The translations under genes were made by a program, and so were the position numbers. Positions 14,201 through 29,200 of a stretch of 64,000 bases of DNA are shown here, in pieces. The first letter of the stretch is position 1; each line of letters begins with the position of its first letter. Under the pieces are notes generated by a model that saw only the letters and a list, made by a program, of their open reading frames with translations, searched no databases and was not told the origin of the DNA. The stretch comes from Gavia stellata (Eukaryota > Chordata > Aves > Gaviiformes > Gaviidae): positions 14,724,880 to 14,788,879 of the forward strand of contig NC_082603.1 of NCBI RefSeq assembly GCF_030936135.1. Reading direction: 5' to 3'.

Positions 14201-17200
14201 GTGCATTCCTTGCTCTCAGATATTTTTGTCTTGTTTCACATATTTCTGCTTAGCAGCAATATGTAAACTGAGTATTTGTGTGAGCACCTACTTTACCAGT
14301 CTACTACCTAAGAAAATAAAAGCAAATTACAGTACTAAAAGGAATCACAGAAAATGATTTCCTGGAAGTGAGTCAAGTTTCCATCTCATCGACATTCAGC
14401 ACCAGTGCCATAGCAAGCACAAGAAAAAAGAAAGCAAACACAAAACATAACAAGCAGAAAGTAGAGAGGAGGAAACATGTTATTTCTTAATTTAGAGGAG
14501 AAATTCAGGGCTTGAAACTTTGTTTATGAAAGTCTCCTTGCAGTGACCTGTATTTGCATGGGATAGACAAGAGATTTTAATTCATTTTGCATTATTCTGT
14601 ACCTGTGCAGGAAGTTAAGCAATACATTTCCATAAAGCATGGAGTCAAAGACGTGCATACAAATATCTCAGTCTTTAATGGATACAGGTTTTTTCCCCTT
14701 CAACTTGCAGTGTACCCAAGCAAAAAAGCCAGTGAATACAGCACGCAGCTGCTGTTAATATTATATGCCATTAGTTCTGTAAAATCTGTACTTCACAAAA
14801 GCTATTCACTTCCTCATTAAAGTTTATTCACTGGTAACAGGGGGACAGGGTGAGGAAAGAGAAGCAAAATGAGGGTTTTCAGGACACTGACAGATAATAT
14901 CTGACGGTTAGGTCAATTATTCCTTGATTATCAGCATGAACACTATCTCCACCAGTGTCATTATTTTAGATTATTACTTTAAACTCATCTTCCTCTACCT
15001 CCACTTTCTTTTCATTGCTCCAGCTAAGGAAGAAGCAGCAAAAGCATTTTTAAAAAAAATGTTTATTTTTATCAGGTACCTCCTCTCCTATGACCTGTTG
15101 CAAAGAATTAATTGGCATCATTATTGCAGCTCTTTGCCTGTCTAATAAGGGAGTAACAATATCATGTCTTTGACTACAAGAATTTTATGATCAAGATAAG
15201 TTTGAAAGTGCGTAAGTCTAATTCAGTGTTAGTTAGATTTAGTCCTCTAAAGTCTTCTAGATAGTGCTAACATTTTCCCCAAAGTATAATGCATCAGACA
15301 GATCAAACCAAAGGCAGTTATTCAGAATTTTTAAACGTTAATAGACCTACAAAGTAAGGACTCCCATTCCTTGAGACTCAACAGACCACACAAGACATTA
15401 GGCATTTTTGTTGCCCTGTTACCAATAAATTATTGTAAAGTTTGTGAATCCTTTTTTCATAGGTTTTGGGTGTTTTTAGCAAAATACCTAAAACTCATGT
15501 AGTGAATCCTCAAATCAATTTAACAATGAAATGTACCTTTACAACACATACCTTGATCTGTTTTAAAACATTTGCAACAAGGAAAAATTCTGTGCTCCCA
15601 AATATATGCATCTGAACTTCCTAGAGAACAAACAGAACAAGAAACCTGCAAATGTGTAAATAAAGGCAGAATTTGGTTTCTGTGATCTATCTGTGCTACA
15701 TCATTTTTTTCAGGAATTCATTCATCTTTGCAAATACTCACATGGAAGGTGCAATAAATGAGCTATATGTAAAGATTCATACCAAGGTATTCAACACCAA
15801 GTCTTTCACATGACTCCAAGCAGGCTTTCTTTGTGTTCTCATAGCCATAATCACTATGCCACAGTTTGGTAGTTATCCAGAGGTCCTCCCGCTTCACACC
15901 ACTCTCTTTGATGGCTTTTTGGAGGAGAGATTCACAGCCATATCTTTTTGCTGTGTCAATATGACGAATGCCACATTTTTGTAATGCATGGACCACAGCA
16001 TCATGGGAATAGCCACCTTGATGGGAAGTACCTAAACAAACAAAATCAGAAGTGAATTGTCAGCGGTGAATTATGAGGGACATATTTTATCATTCTTTTA
16101 TTCTTTTTAATTTTTTTCCTTTTTTTTTTTTTAATGTTGTCACGGAACCTTCCTATTCAATTTTCATTTCCTAATAGAAAAAGAAAGAAAGAAATGGGAA
16201 TTGACAGATTTCTAGGCTGGAAAAATACATAAAGTACTAGAATGTTGACACTGATCAGAAATAACTCTATCAAAATCAAATATCAACAGCATTTAACTGT
16301 AAAGAAGTGCTTTCAGAAGTCAGGCTGAAGACCATCAAAGAGAAAACACATACTTTATGGAAAATTAGTACATGGCATTTAATTTTCATATAGGAGCAGA
16401 ACATTTACAGATGAAAATATTAACAATAAGAAATAAAATATAACATAAAAAGCAATTTACTATGCAGAAAACATATTCTGAATCCTTTAATCTGTTGAAC
16501 TCCTGGTAGCTTCAAGTTATTATTGCATTGTACAACCCCAGACCGGGCCATACCGCAGGTGCAATTCACATAATGTCAAGCTCAGCACTAACCAAAACAA
16601 TGGAATTCTACACAAGAGTTACAGAACGGGCATACAGGGAGTTTCAGCAACAAAGTACTGAACTCTCATTGTGTAGTTATTCACTGGATGTGTATTTTGC
16701 ATGTCAAGGGGACGGAAGGAGGAGGAGACTCAGCAGGAAAAGCAACCAGCAGGAGGACTGTCAGATAAAGAACTAGTTGAGAGCAAGGAGGATGATGTTT
16801 CTACTTACCCTTTCCTGTTAGTTGTTTTTCCTGCCATGAGCCCCTCACCCATTCACCCTCACTCACACACTTCCCACAAACAGTATTTTCTACAGTTTGT
16901 TGGAAGAAATGCTCAGTCAGTTCCAGTCAGCTACCAAAGCCGCCTTCTAAGATGATGATTAGTACTTAAAGGCCCTCCTGCTATAAACAGTAGTCATCAT
17001 GCAAATGGCTACGTCACTAACTTCAGAAGAGCCCTGCGCAGTCATGACAGTCAACAGCAACAGGGTCTTCAGCCACTGCTGAATCTAAATAAATAAAGGA
17101 CTCCAGGTCAAAGAATAATATAAAGTGAAATTTGTATCTGCTGTTAACTTTCTCTTTCCCTCCAAACATAATATTTATTTCTACATCAAACACTATCTGC

Positions 17201-20200
17201 ATGTTTTGAAATTAACAAATGTATATGGCCACTCAGACTGACAGAAAAAGGAAACAAAGGAAAACACACACAGTTACCTTAGACTCATCCTTAGAACCTC
17301 CCAGATCTGAACTTGAGAGTGAACGCCCATGGGAGTCTGCATGACTTTCTCACACACATCGTAACAACACATCGAAGAACAAGAACTTACAAAAGTCCTA
17401 CTTCCATGTAAGGCAAGCCAGGTTCTCCTAAACACTTACCATTTTTGTTCATTCCCAATCTTAGAAGGGAAGTCAGTGATACCTCTGTGATGTTGCTCAA
17501 CACTTCAAGTCATATAATATGGTCTGATATCACACACGTACGCCTGAGGATCATGTCATTCTGCTGATCACAATGGGACAAGCCCCACTTTATGTTCATG
17601 ACCTACAAAATGTGGAGTATTGAATTCTTGATTTAACTTCCTGGATTTTAGAGTGATGAAATTATAATACTATATTCCTACAATTTTGACATGTGTATCA
17701 TAAGTATTTACCTTCCAAATGTAAACAAAATTTTGATGTTTTAAAAGACAAAACTTTAAAACTCTTTCTCCATAGCCACTTATTATTATTAATAACTAGC
17801 TTAATTTCTGAGTCATCTAGAAATAATATCCCTATAACTTGTTTTACATCAAAATAAGTCAAGCTAGATTAACTTACATTTTCAAAATAGCTATTTCAAA
17901 ATCTTCACGAATGTTTAAGAATTTTAGATGAATGCAATGCTACTACATTGCAACTATGGGCAAAGAACATATATGCAACTATTACTTTATTGAGAAAAAG
18001 GAATTTTATTAAAGAATTATATAACTAGCACAGAAAAATTACTATACTTTTTCATAACAATCCCTTCACTTTTAATAAGCTGGTATTGGTGCCAAATAAA
18101 TGAGGTTGTAACTATTGCGTCTGTTTCTGGCTGAATGGACATTTCTAAGCACAGAATGAATGGAGTTCATTTAGAGGTCTTGCAAATGGACTCGGACTCT
18201 TTTCATGCATAATGGATTTCAGTAAGAACATTTAGGACAAACAACTTTTTTTTTTAAATTTAACCCTTTTAAGTTAAAGGGAGAGAGTGGGAAAGAAGGA
18301 AAATTCAGAATAATTTTGTTATTGTTCCCCATTCAGTGACGGCACACACAGTTGCTTCACAGGAAATAAAGAGACCAAGATGAGTCTGGGTGGAATTATC
18401 TCAATTTCTATGCCTAAAAATGAACTACAACAGTTCCGATACACTAAATAATTTTTTAAAAAGCTTAGTTATTTAATATTACAACTTTGGAAGCCAACTT
18501 AATCATGAACAACAGGTTTCTTAAGCTAATTATGCTACTAGCATAACAGCTTCTAGACTTCAGAAATCAGAGTTGTCTTGTGGTTTTTGATGTGATTAAA
18601 TATGTTAAAATTCATAGATGCAGAAGGGTGACAAAAGAAGGTGGAGTGACTTAAATTTCTATTTTTTTTAACCACTTTAAATCCAGAGTTAGCATTATTT
18701 GAACACATTAACATTCTCACACATTTGGGATTACCCTTTGTTCACAGAGATGTAATTCACACTGTACATGTATATTTAAATACAAAATCCAATCTTGCAT
18801 TTAAGACTAATATGAACTTGAACCTATTCCATCCTTTTACTGTTTGTAAAAATATTGAATTAATATATTTTTCTCCTAGAATTCTGTGATAAAGAAAAGC
18901 AATTCCTTTTAATAAGTGAAGTCAAATATAAATAGGTCTGAAAAAACTCCCTATTTTTTAGCTAGTACTTTAATTTTTTTCCTAGGTGAACAGCACTGCT
19001 CTCTCACTGACTGAACTCACCCAAATTTGACAGAGCTGAAGATGTCTGAGATAATTAGATTCCTACAGATTTTGTGAAAATTGGTGGTTGGGAGGGACAA
19101 GGATACTGCAGTGGAAATACGGATAGGTCGAAGGACACAAATGCATTGAAAACTAGGCTTGATTAGTTATGTTGTTCTTTTTGTCATGATTATTTTTCAC
19201 TTTCTTGATATCCTGAAGAACACTGCTATCAAAACCGGGATGAGAAACATGCTCTGGCAATCCATAAAGAGTTTCAAAGATTATTAGGAAGGCAGAATCC
19301 TGTTCACAATGCAGTTGCTACAGGGAAAAAACAAAAACAAACAAAAACCCCAGCAACTCCCCCCAACCCCCCCAAAAGACAAAATCAACAACAACAAATC
19401 AAAAAACCACACCAAAGTGTAAAACAACTAACAAACCAAAATGCTACACACACACACACCAGTTTTATGCACCATCTCAGCTGACTCTTAGCCTCATTAA
19501 ACTTTCTGTTCTCCTTCACGGAAACTGTAGAGCTACAGATAGAGATCCAAAGCACCAACAGCTTTTCAAAAGAGAATCAGGACCTAGTTCCTCTCCTTGC
19601 TTTCTCCCTCCCTTTGTGGAGGAGTGTGTCTTCATGTTCTTCATGAAATGGGAAAGAAGTATTTATCTGAATATACAAACATGTTCTGTGATGTGAATAA
19701 CTTTGGCTACTTGAAATCAATGGAATCACTTGCAGTAGAAGAGTTCCTGATAGTGAAACCACAGCCAGGATATTTAGAGATCATATCATGGATTAACTAT
19801 CTTCTGATATCAGTACTCAGTACTAAACTAAAACAGTTGACAAACAAAACACCTACAAAAACACCCATTCCTTTGCTGATTTTTTTATCTCCTAGTAACC
19901 AATTGAGAAAAGAACTCTCAAAAACAAAATCTCAAACATCCTTTTATCAACTTTTATATACTATTGTGTATATGTGGTATTGTACATCATAACAGGCTTG
20001 AAATACCTTGTTCTATTAGTTTTATTTCTATTATTTCAACATTAAGGCCACATAATGCATCTTATGAATATATTAAAGTTTTTGGTGTTAATACAGTTTG
20101 ACTTCACTAATTACTTTAGAAATGCTGATCTGATTATAATTTGATGATAAAACATAAAATGTTGCCTATATATATACAGCAAATTAACACATAACACATT

Positions 20201-23200
20201 TCAAGGTTTATTGCTAATCCATTCACAAAACCACATGCCTCTTCTATGGAATGGCTCAAGGACAGGCAATCCTTACTTATTGTCCTTGCTTACTGTCTTA
20301 CTGCCTCCTCCTCCACCATTCATATGATTCTCTAACAAGCTGATTGATCAGTCCTGTTCAATATATTCATTGATGACCTGGATGAAGGGATAGAGTGTGC
20401 CCTCAGCAAGTTTGCCGATGACACAAAACTGGGAGGAGTGGCGGGCACACCGGAAGGCTGCGCTGCCATTCAGCGTGACCTGGACAGGCTGGAGAGTTGG
20501 GCAGAGAGGAACCTCATGAAATTCAACAAAGGCAAGTGTAGGGTACTGCACCTGGGGCGGAATAACCCCACGCATCAGTACAGGTTAGGGGCTGACCTGC
20601 TGGAGAGCAGCTCTGTGGAAAGGGACCTGGGAGTCCTGGGGGACAACAGGATGACCATGAGCCAGCAATGTGCCCTTGTGGCCACGAAGGCCACTGGCAT
20701 CCTGGGGTGCATCAAGAAGAGTGTGGCTAGCAGCTCGAGGGAGGTTATCCTCCCCTTCTACTCTGCCCGGGTGAGGCCGCATCTGGAGTACTGTGTCCAG
20801 TGCTGGGCTCCCCGGTTCAAGAAGGACAGGGAACTGCTGGAGAAGGTACAGCAAAGGGCTACAAAGATGATTAGGGGACTGGAACACCTTTCTTGTGAGG
20901 AAAGGCTGAGGGACTTGGGTCTTTTTAGTCTGGAGAGGAGAAAACTGAGGGGGGATTATTATATATTAATGCTTATTTATTATTAATGATTATTATATAT
21001 TTATGCTTATAAATACTTAAGGGGTGGGTGCCAGGAGGATGGGGCCAGTCTTTTTCTAGTGGTGCCCAGTGACAGGACGAGAGGTAACGGGCACAAACTT
21101 GGTCATAGGAAGTTCCATCTAAACATGAGGAGGAACTTCCTTGATTTGAGGGTGGCAGAGCACTGGAACAGTCTGCCCAGAGAGGTTGTGGAGTCTCCTT
21201 CTCTGGAGATATTCAAAACTTGCCTGGATGCATTCCTGTGTGCAACTTGCTCTAGGTGAACCTGCTGTGGCGGGGGGGTTGGACTAGATGATCTCCAGAG
21301 GTCCCTTCCAACCCCTATCATTCTGTGATTCTGTAATTATTCATGAATCTGAATAACTCCCCAGAGGGGAAAAAACACTAAATTTCCAGCAAGGGATGGG
21401 ACAAGGAAAGTTCCCCTTTTAGCAACAACAGTTAAATAATTTGATATATTGAGTGTTTTTATTAAAATTAAAAGAAAACAAAATATCACAGTTGTGGTCA
21501 AGCCAACCACCAAATGATCAGAAACACCTTCTCCATGAACTTGTCTCCTGGAGCCTTTCCTTCCATTATGTTCCCCAACACCATCCCTAGAGCTGCTCTC
21601 AGACAACCAGATAATGTCACACTAACTTTCTATAACCACAGCACTAGAACGCAAGTGTCCTTACTGCTGTATTTTGGCATAGTTTTTACTTAACGGGGTC
21701 AGTTAATCTGAAAATCATATTTAGCATCACATGAGAAAGTATTCATAGCATCCTCTCTTCTTTTGTAGAGTGTAGGGCTTTCCTCTGCAGCAGGTGAAAT
21801 CAAACAAAGTCAAGCTTTTTATGAAGTTATTATACGCTACAATTTTCATAAGGCAACTACTGAGTATTTCCAGTTATGGGATCCAAATTTAGTCACAATC
21901 ACTTTTACAAAATAACTTGCACATTTTACTCAGAGTCTAAGAGTGGCATCTAATGTATATGTAATGGAGCAGCTGCCCTTGCAGGAATGGAACCTATAGA
22001 TATGATTGGTTTCTAGAAGAACTGGTAGGAAAATGTCAACGATAACTGAAAGGCACTGAGCAGACTTATATAACCAGTGCTTTGGTCAGAATTAAAGCAG
22101 CACACAGCTTTATCTAAAACTCAGTCATTTAAGGCCATCAAAGCTGTATAAAAGTTGAAGGAACAATTGTATTTTGTGAGGCTACAACACAAAAATGCCA
22201 GGTGCCAATAAAGGTTGTTGTGTACAAACATGGTGCAACATGAGCTAAAGTAGTTTAAGTATGGGCAGGAATTTGCTTCTGCAAACCTCAAAGGACAGTG
22301 AGGATGACCCTGCCAGCACTGCAGTAAGGCAGGTACTTCCATACTGTAACATACTGGTGTAAGAAGATTCACCAGGTAATTCCTGATAGAGGTCTTTGCT
22401 GCATTTACACACATTTTATGGCATTACAGCTGTACTGTATGGATGTGGTATTTTCATGTTCCTAAATAATATCACTATGCTAATGAAACATTGTTAATAG
22501 ACCTGGCCTATGTAAAGTCTAAAGATTACACTATGAAGTTTCTCTTGCCTCTGTAAAAGCTATCTGGATTATGGACATTAAGTTTTTTTTTTTAAATATG
22601 AGTTTTACTTCAGTCATGTTTCTCATTTTTTTTCTAAATATGGTCCATTGCTTAGTGCAAAGGAGTCACTATGGGACTGTTCTTCTCCTGTGTGACTCAG
22701 TTAGAATAAGCTCATAGAATTGAATAACATGAGGAAGAAAAGTAGGCAAGTATAATTTTAAACTCTGCAATTCTGCTCAAGGCTACTCTACACAGGCACC
22801 AAGGAACAAATGGAGGAATACAGCCTTTCCACAATGCAAAAGGGTAGGAGAGAGCTATCACATGTTTATTACATATCCAGGGAAAGGGAAGCCAGAATTA
22901 CTAGTTTTCTCTCTTCCCAAGAGGAAGGTAGAAATGGCAACAAGCCACTGTTAACAGCAGCACTCTATTCCCTCCATCCCAAAGAGGCTCTAACTGGAAA
23001 AGATATTCAGATCATCTACTGTAAAATGACTGTACATCTCCAATCACTCACCTACCATTTATCTAGTCAGAACTTTAGAAAAGGAGGTATAAAAGCAACT
23101 TCTCAGAATGTGTCTCACAACAAGCCCAGAAAGTCTGCAGGTAACATCTATCATCAGTGGGATGCTATGGCTCTGATATGGCACCAATTCACTAATGTAT

Positions 23201-26200
23201 AACTGGCAGCAAAAATACACTATCACCCAAAAAATGCAAATATTGTTTCTGTAGGAGTAAAGATCTTTCCACTGGAAAGTGCCAGCTATTTAAATTATTC
23301 AGCTGTTGAATACAAATACTTTTATAATGCAGAACTTCAATTTATAGGGAAGGACAACTCTGGAAAGTGACCTGTACATTTGAAAGGCAACTATGAATGT
23401 GTAATCCATGTAGAAATTTCATAAGCAGAGCAGCAGCACACATTTCTTTAAATGCCTTTACAGACAGACTGCCAAATCTTGAAGACTTTTCTTTCACTCC
23501 ACACTTTCCCACCGCCGTGAGAACTACTTCTCATTAACAACCAAATTGGTTTCAGATGCTCTGCTATAAGATGTTACCTTAGAAACCATTTGGTAAAAGA
23601 CTGTGGCTTCCTTCCATAGAAATCTCAAGCAGTGAAAAGGCAGATTTTCTGGCATAAATCAAATCCAATTTCTAGGGTTCACTAAACCTTTTCTCCTCAG
23701 AACAATGTTTTGTGACTAGATCTTAGCAGTTAATAGTGAACGAAGAATTGCTGGTGTGAACCAGTTTTAAATTATTTTCATTCTATTCTCTTTGTTAATT
23801 CAATTGAAATTACTTCTAGTACTTATCATACCTTGATAGAACTTTTGACTTCATCACTAATAAGGATATGTACTATGTACAGCAAATAAACAGAATGAAT
23901 AAAAATATTAATGTTACTTTCCTCCCCTTTAATATATCTCCTTAAACTACTCTATCTGATAAAGATAACATTAATTGATTAACAACATCAAACATTTGTA
24001 AATACTTCACAATAAATGAGACAGACCTGTGACAGTTTTTTCTTCCTCCAAACCACTTCCACAAAAAAGAACGATCAAAAGGAAAAAAAAAAATTAAGCC
24101 CATACTCTGTACTTAAGTAGGAAATTATCGTAAACATTCCTGCTGTGAAAGGTTGACTTAGAAGTTATGTAAATAATTTATGATTAAGCATAATCAGCAT
24201 ACAATTAAGTAGAGGGACAGCAATTTTAAAAAGTGTAGTTGACCATGAGACCAATAATTCAAAACCACTTAGAATATTATAAAGATAATATTATAGAAAA
24301 AATATAAAGAGAAGTGCAATTTATAGTGACTTATAGCTTACAAGATGAAAATGTATGTACAATAACTCATCATTGTAAGATCCTAATTCAAGATGATGTT
24401 CAAGCTGATGACTAAGTTTTGACATCATAACAGTGCCCTTTCTACCTACCAGACTACTCACAGAATAAGTGCAATTGTGAATCATGACAAGATCCTACTC
24501 CTGCAATATCATGTGACATTGCAAGGTCTGAGACTTGCAGTGTCCCACAGCTAACTGATTGCATTCATGAGTGCGAAGGACAGCAGCAGCCACCCAGCTA
24601 TGCATAGTGCAAACTAGAAGTGAACAATAAAGAATGTTTCTGATCAAATGCTTTTTTTCCCCCCACATCACCTACGAATTTAAAATGTATTTTCTCATGA
24701 TTTCCAAGACAAACAACATTTCTCATAGCCCCTCCTCTCACATTGCACATTCAACCTTAGAATAGTATGTATTAGAATGCAAAGCACTTCCATTCAGGCA
24801 TTAAGCCTGGGGAACAGAGCTTACAGTTATGAAACTGATGTAAAGCCACAAAGATGGCTTTCCCCTTTCTCTCCCCTCTCCCCCCCATAATGAGGATTTT
24901 GTATCACTCTGTGACGGAGGTACTTGGCATAAACATCAGAAGAACTAAAGAAAGTTTAGGAATTAGTACTTCCCTCTTCCCCATTTGGAGGCATGAGGAG
25001 CTACTACAATTTAGATTACAGCAGCATGTGACATCACCATTCAATGCTGCCAAAACTATGCTAGGGAGCTCTGGCAAAGAAAAAAGGTATGATGACTAAA
25101 ATCTGCTACATGAAGGTTGAAAGAGAAAAGTCAGCTTTCAGCTTTCTTTCCCCCACCGCACCCCCCCGTTTATTATCATTTTTCTATGTTACATAAACAT
25201 GGTGAAAGACAAAAGTTAAATACACTGGAGCTTGCTTCTCTGTTCATTTCAAACTGGTTACAAATAATTTGTTCATTAGTAGGCAATTAAGCTTGTAACA
25301 TTTCAAAGTATTAATGGCAACAGCAAATTTAAAAGCATACACATGAAGTGTCTCTGCTTATACTGATAAAGGCTGTAATTATTAAACAGTGATAGAAACC
25401 TAAATTTGTTTTTTATTACTTAGACTTAGTGATGGACATTTAAAATTCATCCATATCACATCAGCAACAGTGTGATTACCAAAAAGAATCTAGCATGAGA
25501 AAGGAAGCTATCTTTCTGCTATTAAATCACAGTTCATATGTCAAAATATAAATAAGGCAAAATCCCCAGCAAAAATATAAAAAGCTGACCTCATAGATCT
25601 ATAGGTGTACAAAGAAAGCAGAGACAAAGGAGCATCTCCCCCAGAAAAAGAAATTATTTCTGTACTGTGTACATTCAGATATAAGCAAAAATTGGCCCAG
25701 CATTTTGCCTCAGATGCATTTACTAGTACCCTTTAAAACAACATTCATACAGCATTCGGTCTTTTTTAAAGAATAGACCACCACCAGACTGGAAGCAGGT
25801 GAAGTTTTAAGAAAGCAAGGAAGGTAGGAGTTCAGCAGGTTTAGTCAGGTTAGGAGAGGATACTGCTTTGTTCCACCATCTACAAATACACAGCTGCCTG
25901 GAATATGGCCACATTTTGTACATGAGAGAAGTTAAATATCTGGAGGCCCTCAAAGCTCAAGTACAACTTCTCAAGGTTAGCTCTACTGAAACGGTGGATG
26001 AATTGAGACAGAAAGATTTATAGATGTGGCATTTTGTTCATCACAAGAGGCTATTATGGAAACTTGGTAACCATGGGTGAGAAGCGAAGTCCCGACAGAG
26101 GAAAAAAACAAACGGTTGAGACATAAAACAAAGGGAAGAAATAAACAGCCAATTCTTATTACAGGATAAGATTAATAGGGGGGAGTGCCATAGGTCTTGG

Positions 26201-29200
26201 TATCAGGACCGCTGTTCCATAAATTTCCTTAAGAACTGAAGCCACGAAGAAACAAGAGCCAAGAATAAAAAAAAAAAAGGCAGTAACAGCGGAGAATGAC
26301 AATAAGTGAAGGCTTGATTCTGCTGCCATTGAATTGAAAAGCAAAATCTCATTTGATTGCAATCCCAACAGGACTGGGTCTTTTTTGACCACAGCTAAGT
26401 TTAAGAATTAATATGAGCAACTCTAGGATTAATAATTAAGGAGTAGGTAACTGCATTAGTTATACTCAATGGAAGGAAATGTTAAAATACTTCCACCCAG
26501 CATTAAGATTCAAACTATATGTAGCATTTTGATTAAAAAAACAAAAACCAATGATGTAATGAAAGCAGAGTAACCTTATTCTATGTTTTTCTCCAGAAAA
26601 ATCCCACTTGTTGTGAAAAGAACTGGGAACAATACAAGAAGTCTTGTATAGTTGCAATGCAAATGATGCAATGTCTTAAACAATGCAATCAGCAAAGTCA
26701 GTAAAAACTTACTTTTATGATTTATTTACTTAGATAAAGCTACAGCTGAATATCAGGAATCTTATCTATGGAACACCCTGAAACGAGGACAGGAGAGATT
26801 TTAGTGGCTTCCCTTGAGTATGGAGGGCTTCTGTGTGTGTGCCTGTGTGTATTATTTTACCATGTTAGTAGTGCAACATACTGAAAAATGCAGTAAAAAT
26901 GCAATTTAAGCGAGTTAGTAGTGCTATAAGTTAACTGATATAATATTATTTATTGGGATTGATTTTTATTCCTCCCAGGCTTTGTCTATTTGACTAGAAG
27001 ACGCTCAGAGCAGTATCTGTCTGCTTTCCCAGTTACAGTGCCTAGCATAATGGCACCGTCCATTCTTGAATGATCTTCCGTAAAGAACATCATTACTAAT
27101 AATAAAATATTCACTGTGTGTGACATGGGTAAGGCACAATGAGTATAAAGACACGATCATTTTGTTTAGTAATTGCCTGTCCTGAAGCCGCTTCCCAAAC
27201 AAGCATGCAATTAATTTTATACTTTAATAGAAGAGGGTCATTAGAGAACTTTTTATCTCATCAAGTTGTTATTAATTCTAGTTACCCTAAGGATTACATA
27301 GAAAGCAACTTCACCAAAAATTCATGGAAGGTTTTCTTGTATCACCAGCACATTTTGTCAGGAAATCACATGCTATTTGACCAACCCCCCTGAATTTCAT
27401 TATTACTGTCCCTAAAAAAACCCCAAACCATAAAAACGAAAAATAAAACCACAAAACCCCCTCTAATGGGAATATAACTACCATATCAAAGGGATGAAGA
27501 TAGTTTCACTAGAGAGAGCCAGAACAAGCCTTAAGAGATGTCTATAATTGATGTTTTGGGGACCTTTTGTAATAAGGCAATATTTCTACTTTTTTAAATA
27601 AAATAAAGCATTCAGAGAAGTGCATTGGTAAAGTTCACAAACCAAATCAAATACTTTACCAATAAGAAACCTTACCAAGCTTTCCTCATATCACAAAGCC
27701 TTCCAACAAAGAGCGATGCCATACTGAATTTAACCATTCAGCACATGACCTTGAAAAAGCTTCCTAATGTTTCAATTACAGGAAGAAAAGCCCTTGTGCT
27801 ACCAAATTATATCCAAATGCTTTGGAGGGTAGCATTTTTATCCCTCAGACTTAAAAAAGAGAAGTGACAACTTTCTAACTGGGGGCTTCGTACTTAACAG
27901 AAGTAAGCATGAGCATTACCAACTGTATGCATTTTTCTTCCAAAGCCTGAAGAGGATGGTACTGTGTGCACCACTGTGACAAGTGATCCGTTTTTGAGGA
28001 TGTTGCTTTAGATAAGCACCAAGTATCCTGTAGTTAAATTAAGACAATGTAAGAATATGTAATTCTCTGCTACAGTACAAAGAGTCACAAAGTATGTGAT
28101 TCTTGGATACATGTAGCTCCTATGAAAAATTGTAACTACACCAACTTCAAAACAGTGTCATTTTATATCAGCTGTTTGCCCTGTAATTCTAAAACACTAA
28201 TAAAATAAGTCTTGCAAATATGGAAAGAAATTATAGCTATCTTATTAACAAGGTAGTGAATGTATCCATTTTCTAAAGCAATCTAAAGCCATTATGAGGT
28301 AATGTACTCTCTGGGGCATAGCTTTACCCTTGTACCAAGTATTAGGGCCAAAATGCCAATTCATTTTAGTCTTAAGCCTACTCCAGTTGAAAGCAGCCTT
28401 TGTAATGAAAATTATCATTGACCGTAAACACGCCTGACCCTCTGTATATGAATAGTATTGGCTAACACAGTTGTTAGAATCAAACCATAAGAAATATAAA
28501 GTTATCAAGAGTTTCTATAATCATACAATAAACAAGATGTAGATTATTTTTATTTGTTAATTAAAACTTTAGCTATACAGCATATTTCTAACACAAAGGC
28601 AGGCTGCCTTATAATAGCTGGTAGGTGTCTCAGGAAAGTCACCTTGTTTTACAATTGCTAGTTGACTCGTCTTTACGCCGGACACAAGACAGATACAATA
28701 CAGCATCAATATGCAAGTAAGTAAATACATAATTTTGGGTGTACAAAATTTGGCATGTTATTCCAAGCAGCCTTTCAGACTGACCATAAATTTTGCACAC
28801 TACGTAGCCTTCTCTGGTGTACAAATCCATCCTCCTCACTTGATATTTTAATGGAAATGGATCCTCCTCACCAAAAACAGTTTGTGTAAGTGAGTGCAGA
28901 GTATCAGAAAGAGAATGGTAACCTAATGAAAGACCACTTAACCTCCTCCCTTTCAGTCTCCCCTTTTGCATGGAACCCCGACCCACTTATTGAACTTCTC
29001 CTATACAAATTTGGAAGCCAAAGCAGCTGTGACATGGAAACCCATTCAAAAAAAGAAAATCCAGTTAAAAAATCACCACCACACCACCTTTTGACAACTG
29101 AAGCTTGAACAGAAAGATATTTTTAACAGAATGCTATCCTAGGCTGCTGTTGCACTCTCTCTCCAGTAACATGTTCTGGCTGAGAAACATGTTACATGTC

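Noticed and set aside
19597-19992. 131-codon plus-strand frame
   Set aside because: No recognisable domain, no splice or promoter context, and composition like the surrounding AT-rich intron.
22810-23202. 130-codon plus-strand frame
   Set aside because: Charged and Ser-rich but without any family motif; a frame of this length is expected by chance in 64 kb on six frames.
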